40,791 bases of DNA, from NCBI GenBank assembly GCA_004558595.1, contig SFCN01000009.1, forward strand, positions 1 to 40,791, written 5' to 3'. The translations under genes were made by a program, and so were the position numbers. Within the stretch, counting starts at the first letter, position 1. Every line of letters starts with the position of its first letter. Positions 8,392-15,324 of this stretch are shown here, piece after piece. The notes under the pieces are model-generated. The model worked only from the letters and a program-made list of their open reading frames with translations. It did no database searches and was not told where the DNA came from. The stretch comes from Phascolarctobacterium sp. (GTDB taxonomy: Bacteria; Bacillota; Negativicutes; Acidaminococcales; Acidaminococcaceae).

Positions 8392-10360
8392 AGATCAAGC
8401 TGCTGAGGCAAAAGCGGCTATTTCTACAGAAGCTAGTGCGGAAATGCAAAGCAAGTCAGAGGAGATTATCAAGAAATTAGATAAGGAATCAACCACGAGA
8501 ACCTTCTCCGGCGTCATGAAAAAAATCTTTTTCGTACTGTGCATCCTCGTGTCCTGTTACCATTTGTATACGGCGACCTTTGGTCCGCCCCTGACATTGA
8601 TCCATCGTTCCATACACGTTTCCATGATGCTGGTGCTGACCTTCCTCATGTATCCCATGTGTAAGAAATCCAGCTATACCACGCCATCCATTCTGGACTG
8701 GATTTTGGTAGCCCTGTCTCTGGCGGCTCCCATCTATATTACAACTGATTACCAAGGCTTTGTAGAAAGAGCCGGTAACGCCAATACCATGGATATGGTG
8801 ATGGCAACGCTGCTCGTAGCTTTAGTTTTGGAAGCATCTCGTCGCGTCAGTGGCAATGTGCTGTCCTTACTGAGCTTAGTTTTCATAGCCTATGGCATTT
8901 TTGGTCGTTCCATGCCCGGCATGTTTATGCATCGTGGTTATGATTGGACCAGCCTTTCCAACCATTTCTTCGCCAATACGGAAGGTATTTATGGCACCTC
9001 CGTTAACGTTGCTGCCAGCTACATTTTCCTGTTCATCCTCTTTGGCGCAGTAATGAGTAAGTCCGGTATGGGCCAATTGTTCAACGACTTGGCGCTGGCT
9101 CTGGCCGGTCATACCAAGGGCGGTCCTGCAAAGGTATCCGTTATCGCCTCCGGCTTCTTGGGCTCCATTAACGGCTCCGCCGTGGCTAACGTTGTTACTA
9201 CCGGCGCCTTCACCATTCCCTTGATGAAGAAAACCGGTTATTCTAAGGAATTCGCCGGCGCTGTTGAATCCGCTGCGTCCGTTGGCGGTCAGCTCTTACC
9301 GCCCATTATGGGTGCTGCTGCTTTTATTATGGCGGAGATGCTAGGCGTTAAGTATTCCAGTATTATCGTATGGGCTGCGATTCCGGCGCTGCTATACTAT
9401 TTGGGTATTATTATTCAAGTGCAGCTGCGTGCGTCTAAGGATGGCTTAGTAGGCCTGCCCAAGGATCAGCTGCCTGTTTTGAAGACGGTTTTGAATGCTC
9501 GCGGTCATTTGTTGCTGCCGGTATTCTTCCTGCTCTACATGCTGTTCTTCTCTGGTACTACTGTTGTTTACTCCGCAGTGTTGACCATCGTGGTTACCAT
9601 CGTGGTGGCGCAGCTGAAGAAGGATACTCGCATGAGTGTTAAGGATATGATCGATGCTTTGGCCAATGGCGCTAAGCAAACCGTATCCGTAGCTATCGCC
9701 TGCGCCTGCGTAGGTATTATCATCGGCGTTTGCTCCAAGACCGGCTTCGGCCTGACCATGGCGAACACCATTATCGCTCTCGGTGGTACCAGCATTCTCT
9801 TTACTCTGGTCTTCACCATGATTACTTGTATGATTCTGGGCATGGGCCTTCCGTCCATCCCCGCGTACATTATCACTGCTGCCATCGCCGCTCCGGCTCT
9901 GGCTAAGCTGGGTATCGCTCCGGCGGCTGCCCACATGTTCTCCTTCTACTACGCCATGTTCGCGAACCTGACTCCGCCTGTGGCATTGGCTTCCTTTGCA
10001 GCAGCTGGTTTGTCCGGTGGCGACCCTATGAAGACTGGCGTGGCTTCTGTGAAGCTGGCTATCGCAGGCTTTATCGTGCCCTTCATGTTCGTCTTCTCGC
10101 CTCAATTGATGCTCATCAACACTACTCTGGTAGAGGGCGCTTGGACGGCTGTAACTGCTTGCATCGGCGTATTTATGTTGGCAGTTGCTGTTGAAGGCTA
10201 CTTCTGCGCTAAGGTTGCCCTGTGGCTGCGCGCTGTTATTTTGGTAGGCGCGCTGGGCCTCATGAACCCGGGCATGGTTACTGACGCTGTGGGCATTGCT
10301 TGCTGCGTAGTATTGTTCTTCATCCAAAAGAAGAAGGAAAAAGCCTTGAAGGCGGCATAA
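8378..10360 (+). CDS. TRAP transporter permease, fused 4TM/12TM type
   Basis: Secondary transporter that imports the substrate captured by the TAXI receptor, driven by an ion gradient. The 660-residue protein has a polar N-terminus of about 50 residues, then a small DctQ-like part and a long DctM-like part with many membrane segments. Signature stretches include LGSINGSAVANVVTTGAFTIP and MILGMGLPSIPAYI, typical of the fused permeases that pair with TAXI receptors. ATG 8378 is chosen because GAGGAGGGG at 8361-8369 is well placed; an upstream TTG at 8357 would overlap that site. The cluster ends at a strong bidirectional terminator. Confidence 0.93.
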   Translation: MQNTKDQAAEAKAAISTEASAEMQSKSEEIIKKLDKESTTRTFSGVMKKIFFVLCILVSCYHLYTATFGPPLTLIHRSIHVSMMLVLTFLMYPMCKKSSYTTPSILDWILVALSLAAPIYITTDYQGFVERAGNANTMDMVMATLLVALVLEASRRVSGNVLSLLSLVFIAYGIFGRSMPGMFMHRGYDWTSLSNHFFANTEGIYGTSVNVAASYIFLFILFGAVMSKSGMGQLFNDLALALAGHTKGGPAKVSVIASGFLGSINGSAVANVVTTGAFTIPLMKKTGYSKEFAGAVESAASVGGQLLPPIMGAAAFIMAEMLGVKYSSIIVWAAIPALLYYLGIIIQVQLRASKDGLVGLPKDQLPVLKTVLNARGHLLLPVFFLLYMLFFSGTTVVYSAVLTIVVTIVVAQLKKDTRMSVKDMIDALANGAKQTVSVAIACACVGIIIGVCSKTGFGLTMANTIIALGGTSILFTLVFTMITCMILGMGLPSIPAYIITAAIAAPALAKLGIAPAAAHMFSFYYAMFANLTPPVALASFAAAGLSGGDPMKTGVASVKLAIAGFIVPFMFVFSPQLMLINTTLVEGAWTAVTACIGVFMLAVAVEGYFCAKVALWLRAVILVGALGLMNPGMVTDAVGIACCVVLFFIQKKKEKALKAA

Positions 10361-10396
10361 GAAAATATACTAGCTCTTAAAAGCTAGCTTAAAGCT

Positions 10397-10436
10397 AAAA
10401 AACCGTAGCGCCTGAATTAGGCGTTACGGTTTTTTG
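10397..10436. terminator. Bidirectional terminator between convergent genes
   Basis: A stem of AACCGTAGCGCCT with AGGCGTTACGGTT (one mismatch) around a GAATT loop is flanked by an A-run on the left and a T-run on the right. It can therefore end both the TRAP cluster (+) and the metallophosphoesterase gene (-). Confidence 0.85.
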
Positions 10437-10449
10437 CGTCTTTATTTTT

Positions 10450-11544
10450 TTATTTTCTTTGACCTACTACCTCAATCAGCACAATTTCCGGAGCAACCTC
10501 AGTGCGAACCGGCGGTCCCCAGAAGCCGTAACCGGAGCTGGTAATGGCTGTGAGCTGACCAAAGCTTGCGCGACCATAATCTAAAAGATACATCCGCTTA
10601 GTAATTTGACGATTGGGAAAGAGCTGGCCGGTGTGGGTATGACCGGAAAGATACAAGTCATAGCCTGCTTGGGACGCTGTTTGCATTCTCCGTGGCTGGT
10701 GATCTATGAGGACACTGTAGTATTTGTCGTTTTCCCAAGCGAGGGCTTGGAGCGCCTTAGGGCTTTTACTAAAGCGAAAATCGTTTAAGCCTGTGATTTT
10801 AAGCTGACCATCGATAACAGCGCTGGCATCTCGTAAGACCTTAATACCGTTCGCTTCCACCATTTTTTGCCAAAGAGCAGGATTATCAATATATTCATGA
10901 TTACCAAAGGCAAGATAAACGCCCTTTGGAGCGGTGAGCTTGGCTAAAGCAGCTAGGGAATTCTCCTCTTGCACATAGGAAATGCGTTCGTCGATAAGGT
11001 CGCCGGCGATGAGCACAGCGTCCGGCTGCAGCTGGTTAAGGCGCTGGGTAAGTTTTTCGGCATAGCTGCGGCCCAGTATACGCCCTAAATGTACGTCGCT
11101 TATCAATGCCAGCTTATAGCTAGTGCCGGCAGGTAGCTTGTTGGTGGTTATTACTTCTGTGCGGATAGTGGGCTTGAAGGCGTTCAGACTACCAAAGGTA
11201 ACGGTCAAAAGGCTGGCGACCAACGTAATCAGAGCTATTTTGCCAAAGGGTAGCTGAAAGGGGAGCAGCTTGACCAGTAGCCAGAGCGCAAGATGCGCTA
11301 GGGCAAAGAGAAGAGTGTAGTAGCCAAAGGCCACCCACAGCCCCTCCAACCAGGCAGAAAGCTTGACGAGAGCATGAGGAAGATTGGGAGAGAGGGCCCT
11401 GCTAACCATAGCGTTAAGGGTTAAGGTTAAGTAGCCTAGGGCAAACCACCAGCTGCGTCCCCAGGGGAGCTGGTGCCGATAATAGAGATAGCCCAGAGAG
11501 CTGAGCAGTAAATCAACGGTACCGATAAAAAAGATAATGCGCAT
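10450..11544 (-). CDS. Membrane-anchored metallophosphoesterase (YkuE-like)
   Basis: Predicted calcineurin-type phosphoesterase with two metal ions in its active site. The 364-residue protein has about four N-terminal membrane segments (within residues 1-125), then the catalytic domain with all family motifs: D150-x-H152 (SDVHLG), GD at 181-182 (AGDLID), GNHE at 214-217 and GHTH at 301-304. The catalytic part is predicted outside the cytoplasm or at the membrane face. Family members include lipid A/UDP-diacylglucosamine hydrolases and YkuE-type enzymes; the substrate cannot be assigned. A TAGGAGA ribosome binding site (11551-11557, minus strand) supports the start. It is a single-gene unit with its own promoter and a palindrome between the -35 and -10. 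Confidence 0.9.
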   Translation of the reverse strand: MRIIFFIGTVDLLLSSLGYLYYRHQLPWGRSWWFALGYLTLTLNAMVSRALSPNLPHALVKLSAWLEGLWVAFGYYTLLFALAHLALWLLVKLLPFQLPFGKIALITLVASLLTVTFGSLNAFKPTIRTEVITTNKLPAGTSYKLALISDVHLGRILGRSYAEKLTQRLNQLQPDAVLIAGDLIDERISYVQEENSLAALAKLTAPKGVYLAFGNHEYIDNPALWQKMVEANGIKVLRDASAVIDGQLKITGLNDFRFSKSPKALQALAWENDKYYSVLIDHQPRRMQTASQAGYDLYLSGHTHTGQLFPNRQITKRMYLLDYGRASFGQLTAITSSGYGFWGPPVRTEVAPEIVLIEVVGQRK

Positions 11545-11569
11545 AAAAAGTCTCCTATTTTTTTATAAT

Positions 11570-11600
11570 ATTATACAGCCTGAAGTCCACTTCAAGTCAA
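11570..11600 (-). promoter_or_regulatory. Metallophosphoesterase promoter with palindrome in the spacer
   Basis: On the minus strand, TTGACT (11600-11595) and TATAAT (11575-11570) are 19 bases apart, slightly long. The spacer holds a perfect inverted repeat TGAAGTCCACTTCA at 11581-11594 (6-bp arms, 2-base centre), which is well placed to be a repressor or activator site. The long spacer is itself typical of regulated promoters. Confidence 0.55.
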
Positions 11601-11726
11601 GGGTTTTATGCCAGACACTACTCATTTATTAGTTAAAACTTTGCAAACTTTAATCCCTGTGAGTATGAAAGGATAGCTAATTAATGTGTAAATTTTGCGA
11701 AATTAATCAGAAAGTGACTAGAGCTG

Positions 11727-11755
11727 TTGACATAGGAAATATAGAGTGATATAAT
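11727..11755 (+). promoter_or_regulatory. carD promoter P1
   Basis: TTGACA at 11727-11732 and TATAAT at 11750-11755 with a 17-base spacer form a perfect consensus promoter. The region 11601-11726 between this and the divergent metallophosphoesterase promoter shows no further feature. Confidence 0.8.
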
Positions 11756-11765
11756 AATAAATTTT

Positions 11766-11794
11766 TTGACATTTTCTCGTAAGGGTGGTACAAT
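11766..11794 (+). promoter_or_regulatory. carD promoter P2
   Basis: A second promoter follows in tandem: TTGACA at 11766-11771, a 17-base spacer and TACAAT at 11789-11794. The two promoters start transcripts about 39 bases apart, both ahead of the AGGAGGG ribosome binding site at 11841-11847. Confidence 0.8.
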
Positions 11795-11853
11795 GTATTC
11801 ATAAAGCTTAAATTAAGAGACTAGGTCGAAAAATATTCTTAGGAGGGTGGAAA

Positions 11854-12339
11854 ATGTTTGCTGCAGGAGACCGTGTAGTTTATCCGCTGCATGGCGGTGC
11901 CATTGTGAAGGAAGTACAAGAGCGTGAGCAAAATGGAGAGAAGGTAGAGTATTATATTCTGCAAATGCTTTTTGAAAGTATGACCGTGGCCCTACCCGTG
12001 GCCAGCGCCGAAAAGCTGGGCTTGCGTACTATTGGCGATGAAAGCACCTTGGCGACCATTGAAGCCGTGCTGCACGAGAATCCTGATGTACAAGCAGTGA
12101 AGAGCATATCCTGGAATCGACGTTTCCAACTATATATGGATAAGATTAAAAGTGGCAGTGTAGTAGAGGTAGCTAAAATTTTTAAGCTACTGACCCTTTT
12201 AGAACGCAATAAAAAAATCTCCGTGGGCGAGCGTCGTCTTTTGCATAGCACCAAGCAAATTTTACAAAGCGAGGTCATGCTGATTCGGGATGTGGATGCT
12301 CAAAACGCAGGTAGTTGGTTGGATTCCTGTTGTGAATAA
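11854..12339 (+). CDS. carD: CarD/CdnL-type RNA polymerase-binding regulator
   Basis: Small transcription factor expected to bind the RNA polymerase beta subunit and stabilise open promoter complexes. The 161-residue protein starts with the CarD_CdnL_TRCF domain (GDRVVYPLHGGAIVKEV, then YYILQM), followed by an all-helical C-terminal part that would contact the DNA fork. Length matches stand-alone CarD proteins. In clostridial genomes a CarD gene often sits directly before yacL, as here. It has two near-perfect promoters and its own terminator, suggesting high, independent expression. The family assignment is firm; which promoters it controls is unknown. Confidence 0.9.
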   Translation: MFAAGDRVVYPLHGGAIVKEVQEREQNGEKVEYYILQMLFESMTVALPVASAEKLGLRTIGDESTLATIEAVLHENPDVQAVKSISWNRRFQLYMDKIKSGSVVEVAKIFKLLTLLERNKKISVGERRLLHSTKQILQSEVMLIRDVDAQNAGSWLDSCCE

Positions 12340-12351
12340 GGTTAGTAAACC

Positions 12352-12384
12352 GGGACTGTCCTAGGCTGGGATGGTCCCTTTTTA
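12352..12384 (+). terminator. Terminator after carD
   Basis: GGGAC/GTCCC outer stem with a TG/TG internal loop and an inner TCC/GGA stem, followed by TTTTTATTTCTT. It separates carD from the yacL operon. Confidence 0.75.
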
Positions 12385-12432
12385 TTTCTTGAACTTTTTA
12401 CAAAGTGGTCAAGAATCATAGCAATTGATTAC

Positions 12433-12466
12433 TTGTTTTTTTTGAGCATTAGCAGTATTATATAAT
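12433..12466 (+). promoter_or_regulatory. Possible yacL operon promoter
   Basis: TTGTTT at 12433-12438 with TATTAT at 12456-12461 has a 17-base spacer; a perfect TATAAT overlaps at 12461-12466 but lacks a well-spaced -35. One of these probably drives yacL and the following genes. Confidence 0.45.
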
Positions 12467-12522
12467 AGATACACTAGTACGCAGAAGCTAGCTATCAAAT
12501 TTTGAGGAAAGGAGGAAGAACC

Positions 12523-13662
12523 ATGCTACGAAAATTAATTAGCCTTTCTATTTCATTGATGATTGTTATTACCGGACTCATACTTACTGATATCTCCTTA
12601 CCGTACATGTCGCAATACTTAGGCTATGATCTGCACGGCAATGGCTTTTTGGGCATTACCTTCGCCAATATGATTTTGGCGCTGCCCGGCCTTTTCGTTT
12701 TTTCCTGGCTAGCGCTGGTCTTGGCGCCCTTTATTACCAATAGTATATTCAACTATGCTGAGCTGCTGACCTCGTCCTTGTCGAAAATTCCCACCAGTGA
12801 CATTTTAGTCATGGTTTTCGGCATCGGTATCGGTTTGATTTTGGCCAATTTAATCGGCAGCCCCTTCTCTAGATTGCCCATTGTGGGATCATATATCCCC
12901 ATTATCCTAAGCTTAATCCTGAGCGTGGTAGGTGCGAAGCTGGCCCTGCGTAAGCACAACGATATTGTGGGCTTTTTTAATCGCATTCCCAATCGCAAGG
13001 TGATTAAGCCTGAGGAAAAGCAACCCGACGTACTAGCAGGGCCCTTGGGGGACCGCTTGTATAGCTGCAATAAGCTTTTGGATACCAGCGTTATTATTGA
13101 TGGTCGCATTATGGATATTGTGGCAGCTGGCTTTCTGGATGGTCAGCTGGTTGTGCCTAATTTTGTGCTGGAAGAGCTGCAAAAGCTGTCCGACTCGGCG
13201 GATAATCTAAAGCGAGCCAAGGGACGGCGGGGGCTTGATTTGGTGCAGGATTTGCGCATTAGCTATAAGGATCAGGTTGTGGTGGTTGATAATGATTTCG
13301 ATGATATTAGCGAGGTCGATGCCAAGCTGGTGCGTTTGGCCAAGCAGGCTCAGGCTGCCATTATCACCAATGATTACAATCTGAACAAGGTGGCCGGGAT
13401 TCAGGGCGTGAAGGTTTTGAATATTAACGAGCTGGCCAATGCCATCAAGCCCGTGGTTATTGCTGGAGAAGAGATGCATGTTTATTTGGTGAAGGAAGGT
13501 AAGGAGCCCAATCAGGCTATTGCTTATCTGGATGATGGTACCATGATCGTAGTCGAAAATGGTCGTCATAGCATTGGTAGCAGCATTCCTGTTGTGGTAA
13601 CCTCGGTGCTGCAAACAGCAGCTGGCAGAATGATTTTTGCCAAGGCTGCGCGTTATAACTAA
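12523..13662 (+). CDS. yacL: PIN-TRAM domain membrane protein YacL
   Basis: Predicted membrane-bound RNase-like protein. The 379-residue protein has about four N-terminal membrane segments (residues 1-140), a PIN domain from about residue 185 with acidic residues D187 and D193 (LLDTSVIIDGRI), a further acidic cluster (EVDAKLVRLA) and ITNDYNLN, and a C-terminal TRAM RNA-binding domain (about 310-375). The order matches B. subtilis YacL. The start at ATG 12523 follows AAAGGAGG at 12508-12515; the TTG at 12502 overlaps that site. It heads the yacL-ispD-ispF run known from many Firmicutes. Its cellular substrate is not established. Confidence 0.92.
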   Translation: MLRKLISLSISLMIVITGLILTDISLPYMSQYLGYDLHGNGFLGITFANMILALPGLFVFSWLALVLAPFITNSIFNYAELLTSSLSKIPTSDILVMVFGIGIGLILANLIGSPFSRLPIVGSYIPIILSLILSVVGAKLALRKHNDIVGFFNRIPNRKVIKPEEKQPDVLAGPLGDRLYSCNKLLDTSVIIDGRIMDIVAAGFLDGQLVVPNFVLEELQKLSDSADNLKRAKGRRGLDLVQDLRISYKDQVVVVDNDFDDISEVDAKLVRLAKQAQAAIITNDYNLNKVAGIQGVKVLNINELANAIKPVVIAGEEMHVYLVKEGKEPNQAIAYLDDGTMIVVENGRHSIGSSIPVVVTSVLQTAAGRMIFAKAARYN

Positions 13663-13674
13663 AAATGAGCTTTG

Positions 13675-13701
13675 CAGACTGGGGTAGCGAGCCCCAGTCT
13701 G
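13675..13701 (+). other. Strong hairpin between yacL and ispD
   Basis: CAGACTGGGG and CCCCAGTCTG form a perfect 10-bp stem with a 7-base loop (TAGCGAG). No T-run follows, so it is not a standard terminator. It lies 37 bases upstream of the ispD start and may be an RNA processing or stability element, or partially limit read-through. Confidence 0.6.
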
Positions 13702-13737
13702 TACTTAAATTTAGGTGCGTTATTTAGGGAGAAGCCT

Positions 13738-14463
13738 ATGGAAAAATTAGTAGCGATTGTGCCAGCAGCAGGCGCTGGTAAGCGCCTAGGGCTGGGTATT
13801 AATAAGGCCTTCGCGGTGCTCCGTGGAGCACCGCTCATCGTGCACTGTCTGGCCATGCTGGCTCGGACGCAGCTGGTCAGCCAGGCCATCGTAGTGCTGG
13901 CCCCGGCGGAGGTCGAGGAGGGCAGCGAGCTTTTAGGCCGCTATCAGGCGGACTATTTTTCCTCGCTGCCCATCAAGGTCGTCGCCGGGGGCAAGGAGCG
14001 TCAGGACAGCGTGGCTAACGCCTTGGCCGCTGTGCCTGCTGATGCCGACTACATCGCTGTGCACGACGGCGCCCGTCCCTTTGCAGGGCGCGCCGTCTTT
14101 GAGCGCACGCTGGCGGCGGCTAAGGAGCAGGGCGCGGCCATTGCGGCGGTGCCCGTGAAGAACACGATTAAAGTGGTGGACGCAAAGGGCGTGGTCGTGG
14201 ACACGCCCGTGCGTTCCACTCTGGTGGCGGTGCAGACGCCCCAGGTGTTTCGCGCCGCGCTGCTCAAGGATGCTTACGCGCACTTGGCCACGCACCCTGC
14301 GGCGGTCACCGATGATGCGTCCGTAGTGGAGCTATTAGGACACAGGGTAGTAGTGGCCCAGGGCCGCTACGAGAATATTAAGATTACCACGCCGGAGGAT
14401 TTGGTGCTGGCGGAGCATTTCTTAGAGGAATTGCAGGACGAGGAGCATGAGTATGGAAAATAA
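13738..14463 (+). CDS. ispD: 2-C-methyl-D-erythritol 4-phosphate cytidylyltransferase
   Basis: Third step of the non-mevalonate isoprenoid pathway: couples CTP to methylerythritol phosphate. The 241-residue protein shows the nucleotidyltransferase motif PAAGAGKRLG near the N-terminus, VHDGARPF in the middle and TDDASVVE near the C-terminus, all IspD hallmarks. ATG 13738 follows AGGGAG at 13726-13731; an upstream in-frame start would read through the hairpin and is rejected. The gene is visibly richer in G+C at third positions than its neighbours. It overlaps ispF by about 11 bases, so the two enzymes of the same pathway are co-translated. Confidence 0.95.
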   Translation: MEKLVAIVPAAGAGKRLGLGINKAFAVLRGAPLIVHCLAMLARTQLVSQAIVVLAPAEVEEGSELLGRYQADYFSSLPIKVVAGGKERQDSVANALAAVPADADYIAVHDGARPFAGRAVFERTLAAAKEQGAAIAAVPVKNTIKVVDAKGVVVDTPVRSTLVAVQTPQVFRAALLKDAYAHLATHPAAVTDDASVVELLGHRVVVAQGRYENIKITTPEDLVLAEHFLEELQDEEHEYGK

Positions 14464-14953
14464 AGTAAAGCTGCCCGCCTTTCGTGTAGGCTGCGGCTAT
14501 GATGTGCATAAGCTGGTGCCGGAGCGCAAGCTGATTTTGTGCGGCGTAGAGGTGCCCTATGAGCTGGGCCTTTTAGGCCACAGCGACGCGGACGTGGCGC
14601 TCCATGCGCTGATGGATGCCCTGCTGGGCGCAGCAGCCCTAGGGGATATCGGCAAGCATTTTCCCGATACGGATGAGCGTTTTAAGGGCGCCGACAGCAT
14701 GAAGCTGACGGAGCATGTGGTGCTTTTACTCAAAGAGCGGGGCTGGCAGATTAATAATGTAGATGTGACCATTATCGCTCAGCGTCCTAAATTAGCAGGC
14801 TTCATCCCCGAAATGCGCAGTAAGGTGGCTGCTGTTTTAGGCGTTGACGCAGATGCGGTGAACGTCAAGGCCACGACTACCGAAAAGCTGGGCTTTACAG
14901 GCCGCGGCGAGGGCATCGCCGCCGAGGCCGTGGCCAGCTTAGTAAGAATGTAA
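14453..14953 (+). CDS. ispF: 2-C-methyl-D-erythritol 2,4-cyclodiphosphate synthase
   Basis: Fifth step of the non-mevalonate pathway: cyclises CDP-ME 2-phosphate with release of CMP. The protein of 166 residues (168 from ATG 14447) has the metal-binding D-x-H in GYDVHKL, the SDAD stretch in GLLGHSDADVALHA, DTDERFKGADS and the C-terminal FTGRGEGIAAEAVASL. Two starts are possible: ATG 14447 sits almost on the GAGGAG ribosome binding site, whereas ATG 14453 is spaced about seven bases from it and is preferred. It acts as a trimer with active sites between subunits in known homologues. Confidence 0.95.
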   Translation: MENKVKLPAFRVGCGYDVHKLVPERKLILCGVEVPYELGLLGHSDADVALHALMDALLGAAALGDIGKHFPDTDERFKGADSMKLTEHVVLLLKERGWQINNVDVTIIAQRPKLAGFIPEMRSKVAAVLGVDADAVNVKATTTEKLGFTGRGEGIAAEAVASLVRM

Positions 14954-15119
14954 TATAAACCCCTCCGCCTCGCAAGCTCGGCACCCACCCCAGGGTGCCT
15001 TCTCTTGGCCCTAAAGGGCCAATTCACCTTGTCCCCTTTGAAGGGGAGGCATTACAGTAGTGGCTCTTTTGCCTCCCCTTTCAAGGGGAGGGGGACCGCT
15101 TTAGCGGTGGAGGGGTTTC
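14954..15119. repeat. Long inverted-repeat element, copy 1 (MITE-like)
   Basis: From about 14958 (AACCCCTCCGCC) to 15118 (GGTGGAGGGGTT) the sequence has complementary ends and a chain of internal hairpins: CTCGGCACC..GGTGCC, TTGGCCCTAAAGGGCCAA at 15006-15023, and two copies of CCCCTTT-GAAGGGG type palindromes that are themselves inverted relative to each other. The left 25 or so bases recur, reversed, at the end of copy 2 (16918-16942), and 30 bases (15001-15030) recur at 39410-39439. No protein is encoded; it behaves as a dispersed non-coding repeat. Confidence 0.8.
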
Positions 15120-15149
15120 AACGTCCATGTATTCATGGGCGTTTTTTCT
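15120..15149 (+). terminator. Terminator after ispF
   Basis: AACGTCCATG and CATGGGCGTT pair around a TATT loop (one T-G pair) and are followed by TTTTTTC. It ends the yacL-ispD-ispF transcript just past the repeat element. Confidence 0.8.
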
Positions 15150-15178
15150 TTTTTGCTGTTCCTTTTGCCCACATCCTA

Positions 15179-15187
15179 TGCTATAAT
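15179..15187 (+). promoter_or_regulatory. gltX extended -10 promoter
   Basis: TGCTATAAT with the perfect TATAAT at 15182-15187; no good -35 at the expected position. The leader to gltX would be about 130 bases and includes a small CGCCT-CAGGCG hairpin near 15217-15228. No T-box features were recognised. Confidence 0.55.
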
Positions 15188-15324
15188 ATTAAATTGACAG
15201 ACTATGCAATTCTTGTCGCCTCAGGCGGCCAGAATGAGCCCGGCATAGGCTGCTCTGTAAAGCGAATTAACCATAACAGGCCTTTAAATCGCGTGCCTGA
15301 ATAATTTTGGAGGGAGAATAAAAG

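Noticed and set aside
14954..15119. CRISPR array
   Set aside because: The repeats are inverted hairpins of varying sequence, not evenly spaced direct repeats with unique spacers, and no cas genes are present.
15188..15324. T-box leader before gltX
   Set aside because: No T-box sequence, specifier stem or terminator/antiterminator pair was found in the short leader.
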